In this document: piece after piece, positions 1 to 7,100 of the stretch
Layout: each line of letters begins with the position of its first letter
Position numbering within the stretch: the first letter of the stretch is position 1
Source: Frankiales bacterium
Lineage (GTDB): Bacteria > Actinomycetota > Actinomycetes > Mycobacteriales > SCTD01
Direction of reading: 5' to 3'
Length of the DNA: 17,260 bases
Assembly: GCA_025965755.1 (NCBI GenBank)
Contig: JAOPWI010000168.1
Coordinates: forward strand, 1 to 17,260
Made by a program: the position numbers and the translations under genes
The notes under the pieces: model-generated
Seen by the model: the letters and a program-made list of their open reading frames with translations, nothing else
What the model was told of the DNA's origin: nothing
Database searches by the model: none

Positions 1-2
1 CC

Positions 3-1100
3 ACGGACGCCAGTTTCGTCCGGCTGGCGATCTATGGCGCCCTGCTGGTCCTCTTGATGGCCTTCCGTCCGTCGGGCCTGTTCCCGGAGTTTCGACGCAC
101 CACCCGCATCGCCCGTGGCCCGACCGGCGGGGCCGCATCGACTCGCGCCGGGGACCGCCCCGGCCCGGCAGGGAGAACCCCTGTGCCCCGTCAGCCCAGC
201 AGCGGGTCCACGACGTTGCAGCGAGCACCGGCCCGGGCGGCCGCCACCGCCTCGGGGGGCGCTGACGACAGTTCACGGGCGCAGAGCAGAGCGGTGGCCG
301 CCCCCGCCGCGGCAACGACCGCCGTAGCAGCGGACGCCCCGGCGACAGGCATCCTCACCGTGACGGGGCTCCACAAAAGCTTCGGTGGCATCAAGGCGGT
401 GCAGGGCGTTGATCTGGTCCTCCCTGCAGGAGAGGTCACCGCCCTCATCGGTCCCAACGGCGCCGGCAAGAGCACCATTTTCGGTCTGATCACCGGGTTC
501 ATCGCTCCGGACAAGGGCGACGTCCGGCTGCGCGGTCAGGACATCCTGGGCAAGAGCCCGCAGGAGATCTCGCGTCTGGGCATGGTGCGGTCGTTTCAGG
601 ACGTCCGCCTGTTCCGGCGTATGACGGTACTTGAGAACGCGATGTTCGGCGTCCCCGGCAACGTCGGGGTGCGCCTCGGGACGCTCCTGGTCAACCCCGT
701 CGCTGCGGACCGCGCCGAGCGCCGAGCACGCGATACGGCCATGGAGGCTCTGGAGACCGTCGGACTGGCCGACAAGGCGGACCTGGTCGCCGGTGGACTC
801 GGCCACGGAGAGCAAAAGCTCGCGGCCATCGCCCGCATCCTGGCGACCGGAGCGGAGGTGATGCTGCTCGACGAGCCGACGAGCGGAGTTGATCCCCGGT
901 GGGTCGAACGCGTCGCCGAGACGATCCGCGGTCTGCCACAACTGGGCAAGACCGTATGCATCGTCGAGCACAACTTGGGATTTCTGGAGCAGATCGGTGC
1001 GCCCTGCTACTTCCTGGAGGCCGGTGTGGTCCGCAAGAAGGGCACCCTGCGTGACCTCATGGCGGACGCCGAACTCCGCCAAGCCTACTTCGGAGTGTGA
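3..1100 (+). CDS. livG: LivM-LivG fusion (HAAT-family ABC importer permease C-terminus plus ATPase), 5' partial
   Basis: The reading frame is open from the left window edge, so the gene starts upstream. The first ~30 codons read as the C-terminal end of a LivM-type inner-membrane permease (IYGALLVLLMAFRPSGLFPE). The frame then continues without a stop through an ~80-residue Ala/Pro/Arg/Ser-rich linker into a full LivG-type ATPase. That domain has Walker A GPNGAGKST (nt 450-476), a LivG-style signature LGHGEQKLAAIARIL (798-842), Walker B VMLLDEPT and an H-loop histidine in IVEHN. Permease/ATPase fusions are known among actinobacterial HAAT transporters. The protein would power uptake of branched-chain amino acids or, as often in catabolic clusters, carboxylic or aromatic acids. 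An internal GTG at 183 with a good ribosome site could also make a free LivG. The gene is followed by livF with little or no gap. Confidence 0.85.
   Translation, partial: TDASFVRLAIYGALLVLLMAFRPSGLFPEFRRTTRIARGPTGGAASTRAGDRPGPAGRTPVPRQPSSGSTTLQRAPARAAATASGGADDSSRAQSRAVAAPAAATTAVAADAPATGILTVTGLHKSFGGIKAVQGVDLVLPAGEVTALIGPNGAGKSTIFGLITGFIAPDKGDVRLRGQDILGKSPQEISRLGMVRSFQDVRLFRRMTVLENAMFGVPGNVGVRLGTLLVNPVAADRAERRARDTAMEALETVGLADKADLVAGGLGHGEQKLAAIARILATGAEVMLLDEPTSGVDPRWVERVAETIRGLPQLGKTVCIVEHNLGFLEQIGAPCYFLEAGVVRKKGTLRDLMADAELRQAYFGV
171..185 (+). promoter_or_regulatory. Internal ribosome-binding site and GTG in the LivM-LivG linker
   Basis: GGGAGA (171-176) lies 6 nt before a GTG at 183-185 that is in frame with the LivG domain. 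Translation from it would give a stand-alone ATPase with a ~55-residue low-complexity leader. No stop codon separates it from the permease part. It may be a relic of a formerly separate livG start or a second, live start. The assignment is inferred from spacing only. Confidence 0.4.
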
Positions 1101-1132
1101 CCGTGACACGGCAAGCGACCAGCGGAGGGGCC

Positions 1133-1861
1133 ATGGCCGACGTGAGCCGTTCCGGCGAGTGCGTCTTCGCGCTGCGCAACCTCCGGGCGGGCTACGTCGG
1201 AGAGGCCGTCGTCCACGACGTGTCGCTCGACCTGCACGCTGGGAGAATCACCACCCTGTTCGGACACAACGGTGCCGGCAAGACCACGACGATGAAGGCC
1301 GCGGCCGGTCTGCTGCCGATGCTCGGGGGCCGCCTGGAGCTCTTCGGGGTTGACGTCACCAGCAGGGGCTCCAGCCACCGAGTGGCGAAGGGCCTGTTCT
1401 ACCTCGGACAGGAACGAGCGGTGTTCGGCAAGCTCTCCGTGCGCGACAACCTCACCCTCGGCGCCGCTCTCGTCAAGAGCCGGTCGGTCATCGCCGAACG
1501 CATCGAACAGGTGGTTGCGCTGTTTCCCATTCTGGCTGAACGCATGAACCAGACGGCCGGCTCGATGAGCGGGGGTCAACAGCGGATGCTGGCTCTAGGC
1601 ATCGCACGGATGGCCGGTGCCCGGGTCCTCATGCTGGATGAGCCGTCCCTGGGTTTGTCACCGATCATCAACCAACGGCTCCTGGACGCCACCCAGCAGC
1701 TGGCGCGCGAACAGGGTATTGCCGTGCTCCTCGTCGAGCAGACGATCGGCCAGGCCCTCCAGTACGCCGACCACGTCTACGTCATGCGCAGCGGTTCTGT
1801 CGTCGCGGAGCACACCGGCGACGAGGCCCGGGCACGCGAGGACTGGTGGGAGGTGTTCTGA
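1133..1861 (+). CDS. livF: LivF-type ABC transporter ATP-binding protein
   Basis: This is the second ATPase of the HAAT importer, 242 residues from ATG 1133, the usual LivF length. Walker A GHNGAGKT is at residues 44-51, signature MSGGQQR at 145-151 and Walker B VLMLDEPS at 165-172. The LivF-typical LLVEQ, with Gln where most ATPases have the H-loop His, is at 199-203. ATG 1133 was chosen because GGAGG sits 4 nt before it and because homology begins soon after. An in-frame GTG at 1097, overlapping the livG stop, would add 12 residues and is possible. It pairs with the upstream LivG domain as a cytoplasmic heterodimer. Its stop overlaps the start of the next gene (TGATG), which indicates translational coupling. 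Confidence 0.93.
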   Translation: MADVSRSGECVFALRNLRAGYVGEAVVHDVSLDLHAGRITTLFGHNGAGKTTTMKAAAGLLPMLGGRLELFGVDVTSRGSSHRVAKGLFYLGQERAVFGKLSVRDNLTLGAALVKSRSVIAERIEQVVALFPILAERMNQTAGSMSGGQQRMLALGIARMAGARVLMLDEPSLGLSPIINQRLLDATQQLAREQGIAVLLVEQTIGQALQYADHVYVMRSGSVVAEHTGDEARAREDWWEVF

Positions 1862-2937
1862 TGGCAGAGCCGGGGCAAGCGGTCCGGTTGCCGGGTGTGG
1901 ACGCCGAGCGCGTAAGCGCCTGGGTGCTGGACAGCGTTGCGGGGCTGGACCCGCCCCTGTCCTTCAGCTTCATCTCCGGCGGTCGCTCCAACCTGACCTA
2001 CCGGGTGGACGACGCGGCGGGACGCAGCCTGGTCCTGCGCCGGCCGCCGATGGGCAATGTCCTCGCCACGGCCCACGACATGTCACGTGAGTGGCGGGTG
2101 ATGTCAGCGCTGCAAGGTACGGCGGTGCCGGTGCCTGCCACGCTGGCCATCTGTCAGGACCACGCGGTGACCGGCGCCGACTTCTACCTGATGGGCCATG
2201 TCGACGGCCACGTCGTCGCGACCGTCGCGGATGCCGAGGTGCTGAGCGGACCCGCGCGGCAGGCGGCCGGCTTCGACCTTGTGCGGGTCATGGCGCTGCT
2301 CCACGACGTCGAGCCCGACGCGGTCGGCCTCACCGGCTTCGGCCGGCGTGAGTCCTACCTCGAGCGCCAGCTGTACCGCTGGCAGCGGCAGCTCGACGCC
2401 AGCCGCAGCCGAGACCTGCCGGCCGTCGACGAGCTTTCGACGCGACTGTCCGCAGCGCTGCCCGCTCAGCAGCGCACCGGCATCGTGCACGGTGACTTCC
2501 GACTGGGCAACGTGATCGTGGACGGTGCCGGCCAGCTCCTGGCCGTCCTTGACTGGGAGCTGTGCACCCTCGGCGACCCCCTGGCCGACCTCGGCTGGTT
2601 GCTCTCCTCGTGGACCGAGCCGGGCGACTCCGTCTCCAGCACGGTCTCCCCCAGCATGGCCGGAGGCTTTCCCACGGCCGCGGAGCTGGCCGCTGCCTAC
2701 GCGGCGTCCTCGGGGCTCGACCTCAGCGATCTCGAGTACTACATCGCCTTCGCCCACTGGCGCAGCATCTGCATCTCCGAGGGCGTGTACTCCCGGTACC
2801 GCGCCGGCGTCATGGGCGATGACGACTTCCCGGTGACGGAATTCGGCGACCAGATCATCGCGCGGGCGCAGTACGCGCTCGACCGGCTCCGCACGCGAGA
2901 AGACCCTGCCGCCGCCCGCCGCCGCCGCATCCCGTGA
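1861..2937 (+). CDS. APH-fold phosphotransferase, ACAD10/11- or LvaA-like (acyl-CoA metabolism kinase)
   Basis: A 358-residue protein of the aminoglycoside-phosphotransferase fold, in the subgroup found beside or fused to acyl-CoA dehydrogenases. It has a nucleotide-loop-like GGRSNLTY (residues 41-48), LVLRRPP (57-63), the catalytic loop HGDFRLGN (210-217, Asp212 and Asn217) and the metal motif VLDWELCTLGDPLADLGWLL (from 229, Asp231). Relatives include LvaA of Pseudomonas levulinate catabolism and the kinase domain of ACAD10/11, which phosphorylate 4-hydroxyacyl-CoA intermediates. Drug resistance is therefore not the likely role. The ATG overlaps the livF stop by one base and has GGGAGG upstream, so it is co-translated with the importer. 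The true substrate is unknown. A role on a hydroxyacyl-CoA is inferred from family and neighbours. Confidence 0.85.
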   Translation: MAEPGQAVRLPGVDAERVSAWVLDSVAGLDPPLSFSFISGGRSNLTYRVDDAAGRSLVLRRPPMGNVLATAHDMSREWRVMSALQGTAVPVPATLAICQDHAVTGADFYLMGHVDGHVVATVADAEVLSGPARQAAGFDLVRVMALLHDVEPDAVGLTGFGRRESYLERQLYRWQRQLDASRSRDLPAVDELSTRLSAALPAQQRTGIVHGDFRLGNVIVDGAGQLLAVLDWELCTLGDPLADLGWLLSSWTEPGDSVSSTVSPSMAGGFPTAAELAAAYAASSGLDLSDLEYYIAFAHWRSICISEGVYSRYRAGVMGDDDFPVTEFGDQIIARAQYALDRLRTREDPAAARRRRIP

Positions 2938-2962
2938 GCCAGCCGGACTCGACGACCTCTTC

Positions 2963-2982
2963 CCGGCCGCCACAGCGGCCGG
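2963..2982 (+). terminator. Hairpin after the livGF-kinase operon
   Basis: CCGGCCGC and GCGGCCGG form a perfect 8-bp stem with a CACA loop, starting 25 nt after the kinase stop codon. There is no clear T-run after it, as is common in high-GC bacteria. It lies in the 133-nt gap before the enoyl-CoA hydratase gene and probably separates two transcription units. Confidence 0.5.
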
Positions 2983-3070
2983 CCTTCCGCTAGCCCGCGC
3001 CTGCTTTCCCCTGCACTGTGCGGCTCGTCGCTTGTGGCGCGCCCTCCACCCAGACGATTCGAGGACCGCC

Positions 3071-3844
3071 ATGCCGCAGGACCTGCTCGTGACGCACCAC
3101 GGTGACGTGACCGTCGTCGTCATCAACCGGCCGGAGGCGCGCAACGCACTCAGCCGACGGGCCTACGACGAGCTGGAGAACGTCGTGCGCACCAGCACCG
3201 CCCGCTGCCTTGTCCTGTCCGGAACGGATCCGGCCTTCTGCTCGGGTGACGACGTACGGGAGATCATGGGTGGCGGCGACGGCACACCGGGGGAGCGCCT
3301 GACGACGAGCCCGCGCCTGACGCCAGCCGCGGACGCGCTGCTCCACACCAACATCCCGGTCATCGCGGCGGTGAACGGAGCCGCCGTCGGTTGGGGCATG
3401 GAGCTGGCGGTCATGGCGGACCTGCGGGTCGCCTCCGACCGGGCGCGGTTCGGCGAACTGTTCGTCAAGCGCGGGCTGTGCTCGGACGTCCCGGGCCTGG
3501 GACGGCTCACGCAGCTCGTCGGACGGGAGAAGGCGGCCGAGCTGCTGTTCACCGGCGAGGTCATCGACGCCACGGAGGCGCTCCGGATCGGCCTGGTCGG
3601 TCGCGTCGTGCCGCACGAGGAGCTCCTGCCGGCAGCGATGCAGCTGGCTCAGAGGATCGCGGCGAACCCACCGCTCGCCGTGCAAGCGCTGAAGGCGGGG
3701 CTGCGCGAGGCCCTGGACCCGGACTGGAACGACTTGGGCGTCTGGGTCAGCGGCACGCTCGGGCGGCTGTTCACGACGCAGGACCACCGTGAGGGGGTCC
3801 GCTCCTTCCTGGAGCGCCGTGAGCCGGTTTTCGTCGGGTCCTGA
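3071..3844 (+). CDS. Enoyl-CoA hydratase/isomerase family protein (crotonase fold)
   Basis: A 257-residue crotonase, full length for the family. ATG 3071 has GAGGA 5 nt upstream. A GTG at 3032 would add 13 unconserved residues. N-terminal NRPEARNALS, the oxyanion-hole stretches AFCSGDD (residues 56-61) and NGAAVGWGMELA (102-113), and the C-terminal helix region are present. Glu111 matches the first catalytic Glu of rat mitochondrial hydratase. The second Glu is not conserved, because the FGELFVKRG segment places Phe there. An Asp at 139 (CSDVPG) sits where dienoyl-CoA isomerases and PaaG-like enzymes have an acidic residue. It may be an isomerase or atypical hydratase acting on CoA esters from the neighbouring pathway. 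The substrate is unknown. Confidence 0.88.
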   Translation: MPQDLLVTHHGDVTVVVINRPEARNALSRRAYDELENVVRTSTARCLVLSGTDPAFCSGDDVREIMGGGDGTPGERLTTSPRLTPAADALLHTNIPVIAAVNGAAVGWGMELAVMADLRVASDRARFGELFVKRGLCSDVPGLGRLTQLVGREKAAELLFTGEVIDATEALRIGLVGRVVPHEELLPAAMQLAQRIAANPPLAVQALKAGLREALDPDWNDLGVWVSGTLGRLFTTQDHREGVRSFLERREPVFVGS

Positions 3845-3929
3845 GCCGGCCACCTGCCCGCATGCCACCGCGGATCCGGTACGCCGCAGCTGGGCGGAGC
3901 CGACGGCCCGAACCCGATTGGAGGAAGGG

Positions 3930-4811
3930 ATGACACAGACGGAGCCCTGCGCTGGCACGCCCCTCTCGTGGCTCGAGGCGCAGCTGCAGGCGGAGGCTGC
4001 TGCCGGCCAGCGCTCCTACCGCCGGACCTTGCTGGAGTCGTCGCTGTTCGACGGAGTGCCCGCAGCGACCGTCGACCGCCTGCTCCCCTCGGTCAGCTTC
4101 CGGGTCCTCGCGGACCACGCCGTGCTCTTCCGGCAGGGGGAGCCCGGTGAGGCGCTCTGGGTGCTGCTGCACGGCACCGTCGCCCTGCTGACCGGTCCAG
4201 ACAGCAGCCCAAGGCTCGTCGGTGTTCTCCACCAGGGGGCGGTCTTCGGTGAGGTGGCGCTCCTCGACTCCGGCCCCCGGGCCGTCACCGCGGTGGCGGC
4301 CAGCACGGTCCACGTCGCGGAGGTGGACCGCGAGACGGTGCTGCGCTGGGTGACCGACGTTCCGGCGATCGGGCTGCGGCTGCTGTCGCTGCTCGCGGGG
4401 CGGCTGCGCCGGACCTACGACGTTCCCCGCCTGCCGGGCGCGGGGGTGGACATCCGGCTGGCCGGCCTGCTGGTCGAGCTCGCCGACCGCCACGGGTCTC
4501 AGGGACGCCGTGGCCTGCACGTCGACCATCAACTGAGCCAGGAGCAGCTCGCCCAGCTGATCGGGACGACGCGGGAGTCCGTGAACAAGGTGCTGGCCCA
4601 GTTCGTCGACCGGGGATGGCTCATCACCGATCGCCGCCGCCTCGTCATCCGTGACCTGGCCGCACTCCGGCGGCGCGCCGGTGCAGAGCAACCGGTCACG
4701 GCGGCGCCGCCCCCACCGTGCCCGGGCGCCGCTGTCACGGTCGTGGCTCACCGGGCAGGCCAGGGTGGTGGCGCGGAGCGCTGGGCCGGGCCGGCGACGG
4801 AGGCGTCATGA
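3930..4811 (+). CDS. Crp/Fnr-family transcriptional regulator
   Basis: A 293-residue protein. It starts at ATG 3930, two bases after a strong GGAGGAAGG. An N-terminal cyclic-nucleotide-binding-type beta-roll spans about 40-140 and contains LFRQGEPGEALWVLLHG and FGEVALLDSGPRAVT. A dimer helix follows (about 147-163), then a Crp-type winged helix (about 174-245) with recognition-helix segment LSQEQLAQLIGTTRESVNKVL. Glu108 and Arg117 match cAMP-contact residues of CRP and GlxR. The residue after the Arg is Ala where CRP has Ser, so cAMP binding is uncertain. There are no Cys residues arranged for an Fe-S cluster. The last ~45 residues are Ala/Pro/Gly-rich and outside the family fold. It lies 85 nt after the hydratase gene and may regulate this locus, which is inference. 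Confidence 0.9.
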   Translation: MTQTEPCAGTPLSWLEAQLQAEAAAGQRSYRRTLLESSLFDGVPAATVDRLLPSVSFRVLADHAVLFRQGEPGEALWVLLHGTVALLTGPDSSPRLVGVLHQGAVFGEVALLDSGPRAVTAVAASTVHVAEVDRETVLRWVTDVPAIGLRLLSLLAGRLRRTYDVPRLPGAGVDIRLAGLLVELADRHGSQGRRGLHVDHQLSQEQLAQLIGTTRESVNKVLAQFVDRGWLITDRRRLVIRDLAALRRRAGAEQPVTAAPPPPCPGAAVTVVAHRAGQGGGAERWAGPATEAS

Positions 4812-4972
4812 CGGTCGACGCCGGGGGTGGAGACGGCCACGCCGGACCCGCAGATCCCGGGCCGCGCCACGTCAGGCGAGGGCGCACCCGGCGTGAGCGC
4901 CTCAGCGATGCGCCGGCGGCGACGGGCAGCGGCAGCCCGTGAGGGGGTCCCTTTCCGGAGGGGGACCCGCGG
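4812..4972. other. Convergent intergenic region
   Basis: A 161-nt gap between the Crp/Fnr gene (+) and the amidohydrolase gene (-). Apart from the hairpin at its right end, I see no gene or recognisable element. Confidence 0.6.
4945..4968. terminator. Candidate bidirectional terminator hairpin
   Basis: GGGTCCC (4945-4951) and GGGACCC (4962-4968) form a perfect 7-bp stem with a 10-nt loop. It sits between two converging genes, 5 nt from the stop codon of the minus-strand amidohydrolase. There is no T-run. It could serve both strands. Confidence 0.45.
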
Positions 4973-6022
4973 TCAGGGCGCCGGCAGGACCCCGTCCAGG
5001 CTGTAGAAGCGCAGGGCCGCTCCGGCGAACAGCTCGCGTTTGTCGTCCGCGGAGGCGCCGGCCGCCAGGCGCTTGAAGGCGTTCCACAGCGTCGGGTAGT
5101 CGGCGCCCCACCGATCGACCGGGAAGTTGCTCTCGAACATGGCGCGCCCGGGGCCGAAGGCCTCGATGCACGTCTCGATGTACGGGCGCCACAGGTCGGC
5201 GAGCACGTCGGACGTCGGGCGGCTGGCCGGCGACAGACCGGGAAATCCCGGGAACGGCATCCCCAGCCCACCGAGCTTCACCATCACGTTGGGGCAGGAG
5301 GCGAGGTCGCGGATGGCGTCGCGCCACACGTCGAACCGCTCGTCGAGGCGGCCGGCGTAGGCGCCGATGCCCAGCGGTGTCCCGACGTGGTCGAGCACGA
5401 TCGGCGTGTCCGGGAAGGCCCTGGCCAAGTCGGCCACCTCGCCGATCTGCGGTTCCAGCACCCACGCGTCGAACGTCAGCCCGAGCCGTCCGAGGTGGGC
5501 GAAGCCGGTGCGGAAGGCGGCGTCTGCGTACAGCCCGGCGGGCGCGTGGGCCAGCGGCCCGAGCACGTTGCCGTCGGGGTCGTGCGCGCCGATATGCCGG
5601 ATGCCGCGGAAGCGACCGTTGCCGGCCGCGATCTGCGCGTCGAGGACGGCGGCCGCACCGTCGCCGCGCGTCAGGTCGGCGTGGCCGACGATGCCGGCGC
5701 AGGCACGGAAGGGGCCGTAGAGCCCGCTGGCGGACCGGGCCGCGGTGCCGTTGACGAACTCGACCTCACCGACCGGCTGCAGCTCGGGGGGGCCGTCGGC
5801 ACGGTAGAAGGCGCCGCACTGGACGTACACGGTGCCCACGACGTTGTGGCCGGACCTGCTGTCGGTCAGCAGCTCCTCGAACAGGTAGCGCGGCGTGGTC
5901 CGCACGATCGACCCGAACGGGTGCGTGATCGCGGGCATGGAGTTCAGAAGGGGTTCGCGGTCCCACAGGTGGTGATGCGGATCCACGATCGGCAGCTCAG
6001 GTTCCAGGATCTGCTCCGTCAT
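4973..6022 (-). CDS. Amidohydrolase family protein (Amidohydro_2, lactonase-type metal hydrolase)
   Basis: A 349-residue TIM-barrel hydrolase of the COG3618/Amidohydro_2 group, which includes 2-pyrone-4,6-dicarboxylate lactonase and several sugar and muconolactone lactonases. The first-strand motif VDPHHHLWD has His16-x-His18. RHIGAHD follows at about 142, LDHVGTPL at 210-217 (His212), VKLGGLG at 248-254, and FESNFPVD at 297-303 with the active-site-type Asp303. Start ATG (6022-6020) has GAGGGAG 8 nt upstream. It lies 58 nt downstream of the LysR gene on the same strand, so the two are probably co-transcribed. The likely reaction is hydrolysis of a lactone or similar cyclic ester or amide of a carboxylic acid. 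The exact substrate cannot be read from the sequence. Confidence 0.87.
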   Translation of the reverse strand: MTEQILEPELPIVDPHHHLWDREPLLNSMPAITHPFGSIVRTTPRYLFEELLTDSRSGHNVVGTVYVQCGAFYRADGPPELQPVGEVEFVNGTAARSASGLYGPFRACAGIVGHADLTRGDGAAAVLDAQIAAGNGRFRGIRHIGAHDPDGNVLGPLAHAPAGLYADAAFRTGFAHLGRLGLTFDAWVLEPQIGEVADLARAFPDTPIVLDHVGTPLGIGAYAGRLDERFDVWRDAIRDLASCPNVMVKLGGLGMPFPGFPGLSPASRPTSDVLADLWRPYIETCIEAFGPGRAMFESNFPVDRWGADYPTLWNAFKRLAAGASADDKRELFAGAALRFYSLDGVLPAP

Positions 6023-6080
6023 GCGCGCTGCTCCCTCGTGTTGCCCGGCAAGGCTGGCGCACCGTACGTCAGGAGCCGGC

Positions 6081-7013
6081 TCACCGATCCAGAAGTGCGC
6101 TGCCCGGCCAGCTGCCGGTCTCGACGAGCTCCTCGATGAGCGCCAGCAGGTCGGCGACGACGGCGTCGACGGCCGGTGGCGTACGGGTGCGCTGAGGCAG
6201 GGCCAGGACGATCGAACGCGAGATCTCCGGCGCCGTCACGGGGGCGGCGCTGAGCGTTCCGCGCAGGACGTCGGCAGACGCCCCGATGCTCGGCAGGATC
6301 GTCCAGCCGTGACCGGCGAGGACCAGCTTCTTCTGCACGTGCAGCGAGTTGGTCTCCGCGGCGACATGCATGTCCACCTGCGCCCGGGCCGCCGCCGCGT
6401 CGATGAGGGTCCGCAGGCCGTGTCCGGTGGCCGGCATGACCAGCGGGTGCTGCGCCACCTGCGCGAAGGGGATCGGTGTGTGCTCGGCCAGCCCGGCGCC
6501 CGCAGGTGCGACTGCCCACAGGCTCTCGCGCAGGATCGGGCGGGCGCGCAGGCCGGCGGTGCTGCGCAGGTTGTAGAGCAGGGACAGGTCGACGTCGCCC
6601 TGGTCCAGCCACTGCTGCAGGTGGCCGGAGTACGCCGTCACCAGACGCAGCCGGACCCCGGGGTAGCGGGTCGCGATCCGCGTGACGAGCGGCTCGGCCA
6701 GCAGGTCCGAGACGCTTTCCAGGAGCCCGACGGTGACGATGCCGGTGAGGTGGTCGGGCGCCGGCGTGACCTCCGCCCTGGCGCGTTCCAGTTCGTTGAG
6801 CGCCCGGCGGGCCCGGTCCACCAGTGCCTGGCCGGCGGCCGTCACCTGCATGCCGTGGCGGGTCCGCTCGAACAGTGCGACGCCGAGCTCCTCCTCCAGG
6901 CTGGAGATCTGCCGGCTCACGGCCGGCTGCACCATGTGCAGCCGCTCGGCGGCGCGCGTGACGCTCCCGCTGTCGGCCACCGTGACCACGGCCGTCAGCT
7001 GTCGCAGATCCAC
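6081..7013 (-). CDS. LysR-family transcriptional regulator
   Basis: A 310-residue LTTR. The N-terminal winged helix (1-60) reads MDLRQLTAVVTVADSGSV, then AAERLHMVQPAVSRQISSLE, then LFERTRHGMQVTAAG. A linker helix and a periplasmic-binding-like effector domain follow. I chose GTG 7013-7011 because two GGAG sequences precede it, the nearer at 6 nt, and because LTTRs typically start with M-D-L-R-Q-L. An upstream ATG (7064) adds 17 residues without a good ribosome site. It is divergent from the acyl-CoA dehydrogenase operon and upstream of the amidohydrolase. Classical LTTR behaviour predicts that it activates the divergent operon in response to a pathway acid or CoA ester and controls itself. 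The position resembles the LysR gene of the Pseudomonas itaconate locus. Confidence 0.92.
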   Translation of the reverse strand: MDLRQLTAVVTVADSGSVTRAAERLHMVQPAVSRQISSLEEELGVALFERTRHGMQVTAAGQALVDRARRALNELERARAEVTPAPDHLTGIVTVGLLESVSDLLAEPLVTRIATRYPGVRLRLVTAYSGHLQQWLDQGDVDLSLLYNLRSTAGLRARPILRESLWAVAPAGAGLAEHTPIPFAQVAQHPLVMPATGHGLRTLIDAAAARAQVDMHVAAETNSLHVQKKLVLAGHGWTILPSIGASADVLRGTLSAAPVTAPEISRSIVLALPQRTRTPPAVDAVVADLLALIEELVETGSWPGSALLDR

Positions 7014-7074
7014 CGCCGGCTCCGCTCCATGCCAGGTGGCGATACGGGCATCACCGATCGGCATTGTACGGGCC

Positions 7075-7086
7075 CAGTGATCACTG
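7075..7086. promoter_or_regulatory. Perfect 12-bp palindrome in the LysR/acyl-CoA dehydrogenase intergenic region
   Basis: CAGTGATCACTG is self-complementary over all 12 bases. It lies in the 87-nt region between the divergent LysR (start 7013) and acyl-CoA dehydrogenase genes. It contains one possible GTG start (7077) of the dehydrogenase. The T at 7078 and the A at 7090 fit a T-N11-A spacing. It is a candidate operator for the neighbouring LysR protein, inferred from position and symmetry only. Confidence 0.4.
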
Positions 7087-7100
7087 CCCATCATGCGCCG

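Noticed and set aside
1095..1109. GTGTGACCGTGACAC near-palindrome at the livG/livF junction as a Crp site
   Set aside because: The half-sites do not match TGTGA-N6-TCACA spacing, and the location inside a coding junction is unlikely for an operator.
4718..4942. Short plus-strand frames in the Crp/amidohydrolase gap
   Set aside because: They have no convincing start site, are Arg/Gly-rich in composition and overlap the end of the regulator gene.
6021..7076. Long plus-strand open frame leading into the acyl-CoA dehydrogenase
   Set aside because: It has no family similarity, is antisense to a textbook LysR gene, and is open only because of GC-biased codon positions.
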